Virus record (IMG/VR): IMGVR_UViG_3300042563_003875 | Coordinates: 1-28,357 of that record | DNA length: 28,357 nucleotides | DNA from: a virus | Strand: one strand, 5' to 3' | Shown here: in pieces, positions 13,409 to 21,232 of the stretch | Layout of the letters: the number at the start of each line of letters is the position of its first letter | How positions within the stretch are numbered: the stretch's first letter is position 1 | Program-made: the position numbers and the translations under genes | Notes under the pieces: generated by a model | What the model was told of the DNA's origin: nothing | What the model saw: the letters and a program-made list of their open reading frames with translations, nothing else | Databases searched by the model: none

Positions 13409-13852
13409 ATGAAAAAAAATCGAATCCACGAAATCTTCGCCTTGGCCCTTTCCGGGTCCCTCATCGAGGTCCAAAACGCCGTTACCAACGCCCACGACGA
13501 GGAGCTGGTCGCCAGCGCCGCCGCTGAAGGTGTCTTCACAGATCCTGCCGGGGTCGCCTTGGCATCTGCCACCGCCTATCCGTTCTACCTCGTCACCAGT
13601 GACGACTGCCCCACCGGCCAGCGCCGGGTGGTCCGCCCCGGTTTCCGTGGCGTGGTGGAAGCGAAACTGCACAGCACTGCTGGCGTGATCGTGAAGGGCT
13701 CCCGCCTCCAGCTGCACACGGACGGCACGCTGAAACTGGACCTCACCACCGGTGCCCGATACGTCGTAGCCATCGCCCAGGAAGCGAAGGCCAGCGAAAG
13801 CCAGCTCATCAAGGTGCGCCTCCTCTCCGATCCTTTGGTCTTCGCCGCCTGA
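13409..13852 (+). CDS. Head decoration-like protein (DUF2190 type)
   Basis: The product has 147 aa. After an N-terminal helix ('IHEIFALALSGSLIEVQNAV') the rest is beta-rich: 'AYPFYLVTSDDCPTGQRRVV', 'GVIVKGSRLQLHTDGTLKLD', 'GARYVVAIAQEA', 'ESQLIKVRLL'. This arrangement and the closing 'A-x-E-x-x-x-I-x-V-R-L-L' pattern fit DUF2190 / lambda D-like decoration proteins that sit next to the capsid gene. It lies between protease and capsid genes, the standard place. The function is by resemblance and position. Confidence 0.65.
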   Translation: MKKNRIHEIFALALSGSLIEVQNAVTNAHDEELVASAAAEGVFTDPAGVALASATAYPFYLVTSDDCPTGQRRVVRPGFRGVVEAKLHSTAGVIVKGSRLQLHTDGTLKLDLTTGARYVVAIAQEAKASESQLIKVRLLSDPLVFAA

Positions 13853-13860
13853 TCTGCCCC

Positions 13861-13882
13861 CTGAACCCTGAACCCTGAATCC
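13861..13882 (+). repeat. Tandem CTGAACC-type repeat before the capsid gene
   Basis: Three imperfect copies of a 7-8 base unit (CTGAACC, CTGAACC, CTGAATCC) lie in the 40-base spacer between decoration and capsid genes. Related bits occur at 13380-13402 (CTGAATCC, CTGAACC) before the decoration gene and at 15423-15437 (CTGACCT twice). They are G-poor leaders with a shared motif; function unknown. Confidence 0.5.
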
Positions 13883-13892
13883 TTTCCAAAAT

Positions 13893-14870
13893 ATGAATCC
13901 AAAACCTAAAACCGGCCGCTTGACCGCCGTCTTGGCCCTCGCCTGCACCGCCCCCCTCTGGGCCGTGAATAACAGCTTTGAGGCCGCGCACAATGACACC
14001 TTGACCACCTACGCCTCCGGGCTGGGAGTCGATGCCGCCAGCCAGTCCCTGCTGAACTGGATTGCCCCTATCGTCAACACCCAGGGGGAGACCCAAGGCA
14101 GTTATAAGAAATTCGTCACGGCGGATTCCTTCCGCACCTACACCACCGCGATGGTGAGCGGAGACCGCAACCGGGTGGTCTTTAACTCGGACGATGGCAC
14201 CTACGCCTGCAAACCGAACGGACTGGAAATCGTGACCACCCGCCACGAGCAATCCGGCAAGGGCGAGGTCCGCAAGAAAAAGATCCGCCAGCTGGTGGAT
14301 GCTGCCTTCCGTTCCCGGGAGCTGGCAGGCTGGACCTACATTGCCGCCAACGTGACCGCCACCGGTGGCGTGGGGGTGTGGAGCAATGCCGCCAATGACC
14401 CCGTGGCAGAGATCGATGCCCAGCTACTCGCCATCAGCATTGCCTGCTGCGGCAACAAGGCCAACCGGATCATCATCCCGTTGGCGGTCTGGAACACGGT
14501 CAAAAACCACGCACTGGTGAAGGCCCGCATTGTGGGACTGACGGCGGCCGCTTCCCTGGAGCAGTTTGCTGGGATGCTTTTGCACCCGGTGGAGATCAAG
14601 GTGGCCGATATGGCCTACGAGACCGCCGCCCGCGGGAAGACCACCAACGTGGCCGTGATCCTGTCCGCTGCGGTTTACATCTTCATCGCCAATGACAATC
14701 CCACCGAGATGGATTTGTCCGCCTTCAAAACCTTCTCCACCGCCGCCGGTCTGGTGGGCAATGTGGAGAGTTACAAGGAAAAGGGCACCAATGACGTCGA
14801 TTTGATCGACTGGAGCGAAGACCTCCAGGTCACCGCCGCCATCGCCATCCGGCGCATCACGGTCAGCTGA
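13893..14870 (+). CDS. Major capsid protein with signal-peptide-like N-terminus
   Basis: The product has 325 aa. Residues 1-24 are basic then hydrophobic, ending in W-A ('MNPKPKTGRLTAVLALACTA' then PLWA), and would score as a Sec signal in other contexts. The body is capsid-like: 'SLLNWIAPIVNTQGETQGSY', 'FRTYTTAMVSGDRNRVVFNS', then 'RELAGWTYIAANVTATG', 'RIIIPLAVWNTVKNHALVKA' and a C-terminal 'DLQVTAAIAIRRITVS', typical of HK97-fold proteins of Mu-like phages. Position after protease and decoration genes supports the call. The hydrophobic N-arm may be removed during maturation. No alternative downstream start fits, since the next Met is near residue 88. Confidence 0.8.
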   Translation: MNPKPKTGRLTAVLALACTAPLWAVNNSFEAAHNDTLTTYASGLGVDAASQSLLNWIAPIVNTQGETQGSYKKFVTADSFRTYTTAMVSGDRNRVVFNSDDGTYACKPNGLEIVTTRHEQSGKGEVRKKKIRQLVDAAFRSRELAGWTYIAANVTATGGVGVWSNAANDPVAEIDAQLLAISIACCGNKANRIIIPLAVWNTVKNHALVKARIVGLTAAASLEQFAGMLLHPVEIKVADMAYETAARGKTTNVAVILSAAVYIFIANDNPTEMDLSAFKTFSTAAGLVGNVESYKEKGTNDVDLIDWSEDLQVTAAIAIRRITVS

Positions 14871-14891
14871 CCTGATAACAATCTGCCGGTA

Positions 14892-14937
14892 ACCGGCACC
14901 GCGTGGAAATGGGTGGGGATCCATGCGCGGTGCCGGT
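14892..14937 (+). terminator. Hairpin directly after the capsid gene
   Basis: ACCGGCACCGCG (14892-14903) and CGCGGTGCCGGT (14926-14937) form a perfect 12-bp stem with a 22-base loop, starting 22 bases after the capsid stop. No T-run follows, so it may be a weak attenuator or a 3'-end stabiliser for the abundant capsid message rather than a full terminator. Confidence 0.5.
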
Positions 14938-14978
14938 GAAAGCAGCCCTGCCATCCCCCTCCTGACAACGCTGCCCCC

Positions 14979-15425
14979 ATGTCCTGGAATCTCTACACGA
15001 CCGAGCTCGCCGCCTCCCTGCTGGGGCCACGCGAAATGTCCGCCATCAACACGCACGCCGGGATCGATGTGCAGACGGATGTCCTCAAACGGGTGGTGGG
15101 AAAGATCCGCGCCTATTGTGCCGGGGCTGGGGAGTTGGGGGAAGAAGGCACTATCCCCGATGAATGCGAGGATGCCCTGGCCACCCTCTACCGCTACGCC
15201 CTGCTCAGTGTCCTCCCGGTGGGTGATCTGATCACCGCCGCCCGCACTGAAGAAAAGAAAGCCGCCGAGAACTTCCTCAAACTGGTCAGCGAAGGAAAGA
15301 TCGGGATCTCCCGGCCCACCACGGTGGCCGTGCCGTCTTCCGGCCTGACCGGCCCCGGCAGTGTCTCCCCTACCATTTCCGCCGGATCCCGCCGCCGCGA
15401 CCGCACCGGCCTGGACGGATCCTGA
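14979..15425 (+). CDS. Head-tail connector candidate (Mu gp36/DUF1320-like)
   Basis: The product has 148 aa. Residues 1-100 are helical, with 'RVVGKIRAYCAGAGELGEEG' then 'TIPDECEDALATLYRYALLS' and 'EEKKAAENFLKLVSEGKIGI'. The I-R-A-x-x-x-x-x...G-T-I-P-D-E pattern and E-E-x-x-A-x-x-x-L-x-x-x-x-x-G motif are those of gp36-type proteins encoded just after the capsid gene. The C-terminal 40 residues are Ser/Pro/Gly-rich and flexible. It likely sits below the portal. The ATG is preceded by GCTGCCCCC. Confidence 0.68.
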   Translation: MSWNLYTTELAASLLGPREMSAINTHAGIDVQTDVLKRVVGKIRAYCAGAGELGEEGTIPDECEDALATLYRYALLSVLPVGDLITAARTEEKKAAENFLKLVSEGKIGISRPTTVAVPSSGLTGPGSVSPTISAGSRRRDRTGLDGS

Positions 15426-15443
15426 CCTCTGACCTCTTGCCCC

Positions 15444-16124
15444 ATGTTCCGCTTTTCCCTCCTCCTATTTCTGGCCCTTGCAGGCCCCCTGCAAGCCCAG
15501 GTGCGCAGCCTGCCCATCAAGGCACAGCGCCCTGCCACCACCGGCCCGGCGATCAGCCACTACGTGGCCAACCCGCTGACCCTGACCCTGACGCTGGATG
15601 CCACCCGGCCCACCCTGACGGGTGCCGAGGCGCTGGCGGTGGAGATCCGCACCAGTGTGACCGACACCACCCCCGCGCTGGCCCTGACGGAAATCACCAG
15701 CCCCACCGGGCCGGGACCCTTTACCCTGGCGCTCAGCGGGCCGCAGCTGAACCAACCGCTGGGCGGGCAAAACCAGAAAGCCTTCTGGCTGGTGGTCTAC
15801 ACGATGGATGACGCCGGGGAGACTTTGGATGTCCTCTACACCGCGCCCCTCACTCTCAAGGCCCACGGGGCCAGCCTATCCGCCGCCTCTCCTCCCAATG
15901 TGGTGGGCAATCTGAACCGCCCGCAGGCCGATGCCCTTTATGCCCCGCTCACCACGATCGCTGATTTGCAGATCCTCATCAGCGGGCTGGAGGCCCAGCT
16001 GGCGGGGCTGGGACCTACCACGATCACCGCCGACAATTCCACGAATACCATCACCCTCACGGCCGATAACTCGACCATCACCTCTGATCAATCTGACCTC
16101 ACCGCCGACCAATCACCCCTATGA
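15444..16124 (+). CDS. Signal-peptide-bearing fibre-like protein 1, 226 aa
   Basis: Residues 1-18 are a signal peptide ('MFRFSLLLFLALAGPLQA'). The mature region about 35-140 is a beta-sandwich-like domain ('PLTLTLTLDATRPTLTGAEA', 'LAVEIRTSVTDTTPALALTE', 'KAFWLVVYTMDD'). Residues 150-190 contain 'NLNRPQADALYAPLTTIADL' and a short helix, a trimer-stalk style segment, and the tail is a Thr/Asp/Ser-rich low-complexity repeat ('TADNST' twice, then 'SDQSDLTADQS'). The stop overlaps the next start (ATGA at 16121-16124). It is part of the unusual exported cassette between head and tail genes. The family is not recognised. Confidence 0.65.
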   Translation: MFRFSLLLFLALAGPLQAQVRSLPIKAQRPATTGPAISHYVANPLTLTLTLDATRPTLTGAEALAVEIRTSVTDTTPALALTEITSPTGPGPFTLALSGPQLNQPLGGQNQKAFWLVVYTMDDAGETLDVLYTAPLTLKAHGASLSAASPPNVVGNLNRPQADALYAPLTTIADLQILISGLEAQLAGLGPTTITADNSTNTITLTADNSTITSDQSDLTADQSPL

Positions 16125-17395
16125 AATATTTCCTGATCTTCTGCCTGCTGGCCCTCCCTGCGTGGGGAGCGCAGCAATCCATTGGAGTCGGTGCCGCGGC
16201 TAACGACGGCACCGGCGACCCCCTCCGCACGGCCTTCTTAAAGTCGAACGCCAACTTCACGGAGCTTTACGGCCGCGCTTTTGATTCCGACATCACTTTG
16301 TGGGCGGGCATCACCCCCGCCGCCGGGGTGGGCACGGTGCTGGCCACCCCCTCCAGCGCCAATCTGCTGGCGGCTCTGACGGATGAGACCGGCACCGGGG
16401 CGGCGGTGTTTGGCACCAGCCCCACCCTTACCACTCCCTCGCTGGGCACGCCGTCCGCCTTGGTTGGCACCAACATCACCGGGACCGCCGCTGGCCTGAC
16501 GGCGGGGATCTCCAACGCGCTCAAATCGGCCACCACCACCGTGAGCGTGGCGGCCGCCACCGCGCCCACCGCGGGCCAAGTCCTCACCGCGACCAGCTCC
16601 ATCGCCGCCACGTGGCAAACCGTCACCGGGACTGGGGACGTCACCGCCGCCGCCGCCTTCGGAACCGACAACCGCCTGATCCGCTCCGATGGCACGGGCA
16701 AGGGCACGCAGGCCACCGGCATCACCGTCAGTGACGCGGATGCCATCTCAGGGATTGCCAGCATGGCCGTGACCGGAGCGCTGAGCACTCCATCCATCCT
16801 GATCAATGAGGCCGCCGCGCCAGCCACCCCTGCGGCTGGGCTGGTAACGTTTTACGCCAAAACGGATGGCCTGATCTACGGCAAGGACGATGCCGGAGCG
16901 GAAACCGCGCTCAGCAATGACACGGCCGCTCTATCACTCAAGGCACCCCTGGCCGCCCCTACCTTCACCGGCATTCCCGCCGCCCCCACCGCCGCGACCG
17001 GCACCAGCACCACGCAGCTGGCCACCACCGCCTATGTGCAGGCCGAGGTGGACACCACGCAGACCGGAGTCCACGCCACCCCGTCCACCACCAATCCACT
17101 GGCCCCCACGTGGTCCGGCCCCACTCAGCTGATCTGGTATGGAGCCACGGGGGAGGTCGATCTACCCGCCGCCGCTGGCTACACCGGCCGGGGTCTGATC
17201 CTCTACAACACCGGAGCGTTCACGGTGACTTTCGACCCCAACGCGTCCGAGGTGATTGTGCGGGACGGTGCGGTGCAGACCGGTGGCGTCTCCTTCACCC
17301 TTTCAAGCGGCGCGGGGAACTACGTGGCGCTCGTCTCGGACGGTGCCCGCTGGGTCACCCTCGGATTCAAAGGCACCTTAACCGCTGGCAGCTAA
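16121..17395 (+). CDS. Signal-peptide-bearing tail-fibre-like protein 2, 424 aa
   Basis: Residues 1-17 are a signal peptide ('MKYFLIFCLLALPAWGA'). It then opens with 'IGVGAAANDGTGDPLRTAFL' and 'KSNANFTELYGRAF', a motif common at the base of phage tail fibres. A long Ala/Thr/Gly-rich repetitive shaft follows (residues 60-280), including 'APTFTGIPAAPTAATGTSTT' and 'QLATTAYVQAEVD', which is a widespread fibre repeat. The C-terminal about 100 residues ('LIWYGATGEVDLPAAAGYTG', 'FTVTFDPNASEVIVRDGA') form a beta head. Fibre identity is fairly secure; the presence of a secretion signal on a fibre is odd. It is coupled to the preceding gene by ATGA overlap. Confidence 0.75.
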   Translation: MKYFLIFCLLALPAWGAQQSIGVGAAANDGTGDPLRTAFLKSNANFTELYGRAFDSDITLWAGITPAAGVGTVLATPSSANLLAALTDETGTGAAVFGTSPTLTTPSLGTPSALVGTNITGTAAGLTAGISNALKSATTTVSVAAATAPTAGQVLTATSSIAATWQTVTGTGDVTAAAAFGTDNRLIRSDGTGKGTQATGITVSDADAISGIASMAVTGALSTPSILINEAAAPATPAAGLVTFYAKTDGLIYGKDDAGAETALSNDTAALSLKAPLAAPTFTGIPAAPTAATGTSTTQLATTAYVQAEVDTTQTGVHATPSTTNPLAPTWSGPTQLIWYGATGEVDLPAAAGYTGRGLILYNTGAFTVTFDPNASEVIVRDGAVQTGGVSFTLSSGAGNYVALVSDGARWVTLGFKGTLTAGS

Positions 17396-17402
17396 ACCAC
17401 CC

Positions 17403-18137
17403 ATGAAAGCATTCATCCACTTCTGGATCCTCCTCGCCCTCGCCCTCCTACCCGCGCAGGGGCAAGGCGTCCTGTCTCTGGCCGGGTCTCCTCCGGCGGC
17501 TGGCGGCGGCGGACCCTCCTATCTGGTCAACCAGAATTTCGAGGGCACCGGCTACGACAACGCGGAAATCTGGACGGAAGACCTCGGCACCGGCGGGACG
17601 GTGAATGAGGACTACACCACCACCCCATTGGTGGGGAGTCAATCCCTCCTGCTCTCGGAGGCCACTGGCGATGTCTCCGCCAAAATCACCATCCCTGGTG
17701 GACCCCACACTGACTTGTGGGGCTACGCTCAACTCCAGGTGGTTTCCCACCCAAATGACGGAGTGGCAGGGCGGCAGTTGATCCGATTCGGTGATGGATC
17801 ACCCTTACTGGCTGGAGCGTTGATCGATGTGACGGGAGGGACCAGTTTCAAGCTGCGAGCACATAACGGTGACTCCAGCGGCACCCCCTCCACGGACAGC
17901 TTCACCTCGGGACTCGTCCACATCTGGTGGCACGCATCCACCATCACTGACACCTGCGAAGTCTGGTGGTCAGCCACCTCCACCCGTTCAGCGACCGGCG
18001 GGACAAAATACAGCACCTACACCTCCAGCGTCTCGACCGGCTACACGCAACTCTGGATCCTCTGCGACTACCCCGCTGCCCAATTCAAGTTCGACAAAGT
18101 GCTGGTCTCAACCTCCGAAATCGGCAACGCCCCATGA
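17403..18137 (+). CDS. Signal-peptide-bearing jelly-roll (LamG-like) protein 3, 244 aa
   Basis: Residues 1-20 are a signal peptide ('MKAFIHFWILLALALLPAQG'), followed by a Gly-rich linker. Residues about 40-240 resemble a concanavalin A/LamG-type jelly roll: 'NQNFEGTGYDNAEIWTEDLG', 'VNEDYTTTPLVGSQSLLLSE', 'SFKLRAHNGDSSGTPSTDSF', 'WILCDYPAAQFKFDKVLVST'. Such domains bind sugars and occur in phage adhesins. Its stop overlaps the next start by four bases (ATGA at 18134). The carbohydrate-binding role is inferred from fold resemblance. Confidence 0.68.
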   Translation: MKAFIHFWILLALALLPAQGQGVLSLAGSPPAAGGGGPSYLVNQNFEGTGYDNAEIWTEDLGTGGTVNEDYTTTPLVGSQSLLLSEATGDVSAKITIPGGPHTDLWGYAQLQVVSHPNDGVAGRQLIRFGDGSPLLAGALIDVTGGTSFKLRAHNGDSSGTPSTDSFTSGLVHIWWHASTITDTCEVWWSATSTRSATGGTKYSTYTSSVSTGYTQLWILCDYPAAQFKFDKVLVSTSEIGNAP

Positions 18138-20215
18138 AAAAACTCCTTCTGATTCTCCTCCTACTGCTGTCCTGCCAGGCGCAGGCCTATGTCATGCCAA
18201 TCGGTGTGCCAAACGCATGGATTGATCCAGCGGTCGCCGCCCCTGCTCGCCCCTCCCCATGGACCACTCCCACCGCAGGATATTACTTTGTGGATTGGAA
18301 CACTGGCACCGACTCTGGCCGCACCTACGGCACCCCATCCGCACCTCGCAAGACAATCCCAAACCCAGTCCCAGCGGGGTCACGGGTGGAGATGGCCGCT
18401 GGAGCCTACGGTGGAGGCACCCTCGCCGCTGGAGAATATTCCGGGGCCATCGAATTGGATTTGACCGCAGCAGGCACATCCGCCGCCTGGGCAGCGGGAT
18501 CGGCTGGCCCCGCCTGGATTATCGGGGCGGATAGCCTTGCCAGCGTCATGACCTGCTCATGGGTCATGCATGGATCATATCTACACATCAGCGGATTGAA
18601 ATGGCCGCGAATCCGTTACTACCGGTGCCAGATCGGGAGCGGTGGAGCCGATTATCCCTCAGACCATTTTTTGATCCGAAACTGCGAAATGGACGGAGGA
18701 GGGGGGGTCGGTTCGTTCGGGATGATTATTGAAGGCAAAGCGGGGTTCACGAACCAACACACGATTATTTACAACAACGTCATCCACGGCTACGGCAACA
18801 TGGCGACCACGACCGATGAGGACAACAATGCCTTGGCCACGGGGAGTCATTGTTTTGATATGTGGATCGTGAATAACACGATGCACACCTGCACGGCGGG
18901 TATCCGCGCCGGGGCCGCTGGCGGGGCGGCAGGGCCGGAGACATGCCAGCGACTTTATGTGGCTGGCAACGAGGTCTACAACATTTTGCAATCTGGAATC
19001 TGGGTGAAGTATTCCCAGGACGTGGTCATGTCATCAAACTACGTCCACGGAATTATTGATACCCCGTGGAGCCCGTCAAAGTGCATGGGTGCCCAGTATG
19101 CGCCAAAGGGGCTGTGGATCATCTACAACCGGATTGAGGCGGGACGTTATGGAGTAGCCATCTTTTCGACGGAGGGCGATGGAATCGCCGAAACCTGGCC
19201 GGTCTACATCATCGGTAACATCATCACCGGGGCACGGCAACCCAGCGGGACCTACAGCAATACCGGGGGGTATGGCAACGCGGCCATCGCCGTTTGGGGA
19301 TCGACGGAACGCTATATCGTCGGGAACACGCTTTACGACAACTGTTCCGGCATCCTTTTTCCGGGGAGTATCGCCAGCAGCACCACTCAAATCCGCAACA
19401 ACATCATTTCGGGTATCACGGAACTAGGCACGGCGCTCACCGCTGGAAAACACATTGGAGTGGGGGAGGGGGCCAGTACGGGCAACACAGTGATCAACCA
19501 CAACCTCTACTACCAATCCGGCGGGACCGCTCAAATCCGCTGGAATACCGGGGCCTATACCTTGGCGACGCTCCGATCATCGACCGATCAAGGGGACAAT
19601 GATGTGGAGGGCGATCCATTGTTCACCAATACCGCCACCGGGGATTTTACGCTACTCAGTGGAAGCCCCGCCAGAGACACCGGCAGTGCGACACTGATTG
19701 ACACGCTGGAGGCGCTCTACCTATCCACGTTCGGGGTGAACCTGTCCCGCGACTACGCCGGGAACGCCCGGCCTGTAAATGCCATCTACGATATGGGGGC
19801 CTATGAGTTCGGGTCGGCATTCGCAGACACCGCCCCGCCAACTCTGACTAGCGCCACCATCCTGACCGGAGGCACCACCCTTGTCCTGGCCTTTTCGGAG
19901 GCCGTCGGCCCCGGCGCGGGTGGATCTGTCGGCTGGGCGCTGTCCCTATCCACCGGCAGTGTCACCGCCTCCTATGCCAGCGGCAGCGGCACTTCCTCTC
20001 TGACCTACAACCTCAGCGGTACCGTAGTCACATCCACCACCGGGACGGTGAGTTACACGCAGCCAGGCAACGGCATCGAAGATGGCACCGGCAACGACCT
20101 GACCACCCTCAGTGGGTTTCCGATCACCAACAGCTCCACCCAAGTCGGAGGCGGAGGCGCTGGCACCATCACCACCGGCACGGTCACCGCCGGGTCCATC
20201 TCGGTGGGTCTGTAA
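18134..20215 (+). CDS. Signal-peptide-bearing parallel beta-helix spike-like protein 4, 693 aa
   Basis: This starts at the ATG at 18134, overlapping the previous stop; a longer frame from 17966 is rejected. Residues 1-18 are a signal peptide ending A-Q-A; L-L-S-C14 could instead be a lipobox. Residues about 155-450 show right-handed parallel beta-helix repeats with recurring Asn: 'FLIRNCEMDGG', 'IIYNNVIHGYGN', 'LYVAGNEVYNI', 'VVMSSNYVHGI', 'VYIIGNIITG', 'YIVGNTLYDN', 'IRNNIISGI'. 'YDMGAYEF' (about 551) ends it. Residues 565-670 are an Ig-like/SwmB-type domain ('TTLVLAFSEAVGPGA'). Spike or exported polysaccharide-binding protein; no catalytic site identified. Confidence 0.78.
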   Translation: MKKLLLILLLLLSCQAQAYVMPIGVPNAWIDPAVAAPARPSPWTTPTAGYYFVDWNTGTDSGRTYGTPSAPRKTIPNPVPAGSRVEMAAGAYGGGTLAAGEYSGAIELDLTAAGTSAAWAAGSAGPAWIIGADSLASVMTCSWVMHGSYLHISGLKWPRIRYYRCQIGSGGADYPSDHFLIRNCEMDGGGGVGSFGMIIEGKAGFTNQHTIIYNNVIHGYGNMATTTDEDNNALATGSHCFDMWIVNNTMHTCTAGIRAGAAGGAAGPETCQRLYVAGNEVYNILQSGIWVKYSQDVVMSSNYVHGIIDTPWSPSKCMGAQYAPKGLWIIYNRIEAGRYGVAIFSTEGDGIAETWPVYIIGNIITGARQPSGTYSNTGGYGNAAIAVWGSTERYIVGNTLYDNCSGILFPGSIASSTTQIRNNIISGITELGTALTAGKHIGVGEGASTGNTVINHNLYYQSGGTAQIRWNTGAYTLATLRSSTDQGDNDVEGDPLFTNTATGDFTLLSGSPARDTGSATLIDTLEALYLSTFGVNLSRDYAGNARPVNAIYDMGAYEFGSAFADTAPPTLTSATILTGGTTLVLAFSEAVGPGAGGSVGWALSLSTGSVTASYASGSGTSSLTYNLSGTVVTSTTGTVSYTQPGNGIEDGTGNDLTTLSGFPITNSSTQVGGGGAGTITTGTVTAGSISVGL

Positions 20216-20245
20216 TCATTCAACCTTTCCCCCATCCCCATCCCC

Positions 20246-21232
20246 GTGACTACTTTATCTGATGCCTACCGCCTGGCCAGGGGGCGGCGTGTGCTGCCCT
20301 CGGCGCTGAGTAGTGCGGAGCAGCGGGTGGCGTTTTCGGCGGCGGTGCGGTCGCGGGCGGTGTTTTCGGCACGGACGACATCGCTGGCCTATCTGGACAT
20401 CCAGCGGCGGGCGCTGGAGGATCTGCTGCGCGGCGAGGTGGAGACGGTGGATAAGGACGGGCAGCCTTGGACCCAGAGCATCGGCCAGGCGGAAACGCGG
20501 CTGCGGCTGAAGCAGGCGCTGGCGGCCTTGCACTACGACCCTGAGGCCGGGCACTTCGGCACGGCGGCGGATGCGGAGATCCCCCCGGCGGAGCGCGGCA
20601 GCTTGCAGGATCTGAGCAGTGACCGGCGGCTGGATCTGATCATCGACGTGCAGCGGCAGCGGTGGCAGAGCGCGGGCCAGCTGGAGCGCGGCATGGTGCC
20701 TGCGGTGCTGGCGGCCTTCCCCGCATGGGAGCTGACGGGCAGCAGTGCGATGGAGCCCCGGCAAAACTGGCCCGCCCGCTGGATGGCAGCAGGCGGGGTG
20801 CTCTATGGCCCCGGGGAAAATCGCATGATCGCAGCCAAGACCAGCAGGGTCTGGCAACGGCTGGGTGATCTGGAAGACTTCGCGGATGGGATCGATGGCG
20901 GCCTGCCACCCTTCGCCTTTGGCAGCAAACGCGGCTGGCTGGCGGTGAGCCGGGCGGAGTGCGTGGCCATGGGCGTGGAGCTGGCAGATGCCCCGGCCAA
21001 GGCCAGTGGCAAGCCCCCTGCAAGTCCCATGCAGGAACCCGGCACAAGTGCAGCGGAGCGTCTGCCTGCGCTAGTGGCCACGGTGCCTGCGGGTGTGAGC
21101 GAGGCCGGGCTGGCAGCCCTGCGGGCGGCGGTGGGCGGGAAGCTGGCGGGCAAACGCCTGACCTTTGAAGAGCGGCTGGCGAAGTCCCTGGCCCCGGCCA
21201 TGGCCAAGGCGGCGGAGGAGGCAGCGAAATGA
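20246..21232 (+). CDS. Minor head/morphogenesis-like protein
   Basis: The product has 328 aa from the GTG at 20246, preceded by the C-rich leader CCCCATCCCCATCCCC. The N-terminal 60 residues are helical ('RSRAVFSARTTSLAYLDIQR'). The central region 'DLSSDRRLDLIIDVQRQRWQ', 'VPAVLAAFPAWELTGSSAME', 'PRQNWPARWMAAGG', 'NRMIAAKTSRVWQRLGD' and 'PPFAFGSKRGW' matches what I recall of minor-capsid/morphogenesis proteins in verrucomicrobial prophages, where 'RDW..RW..AGG' and 'PPF.FNSGM' are conserved. The C-terminus is Ala/Lys-rich. It may replace the Mu F protein, which is missing after the portal. The family name is uncertain. Confidence 0.6.
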   Translation: MTTLSDAYRLARGRRVLPSALSSAEQRVAFSAAVRSRAVFSARTTSLAYLDIQRRALEDLLRGEVETVDKDGQPWTQSIGQAETRLRLKQALAALHYDPEAGHFGTAADAEIPPAERGSLQDLSSDRRLDLIIDVQRQRWQSAGQLERGMVPAVLAAFPAWELTGSSAMEPRQNWPARWMAAGGVLYGPGENRMIAAKTSRVWQRLGDLEDFADGIDGGLPPFAFGSKRGWLAVSRAECVAMGVELADAPAKASGKPPASPMQEPGTSAAERLPALVATVPAGVSEAGLAALRAAVGGKLAGKRLTFEERLAKSLAPAMAKAAEEAAK

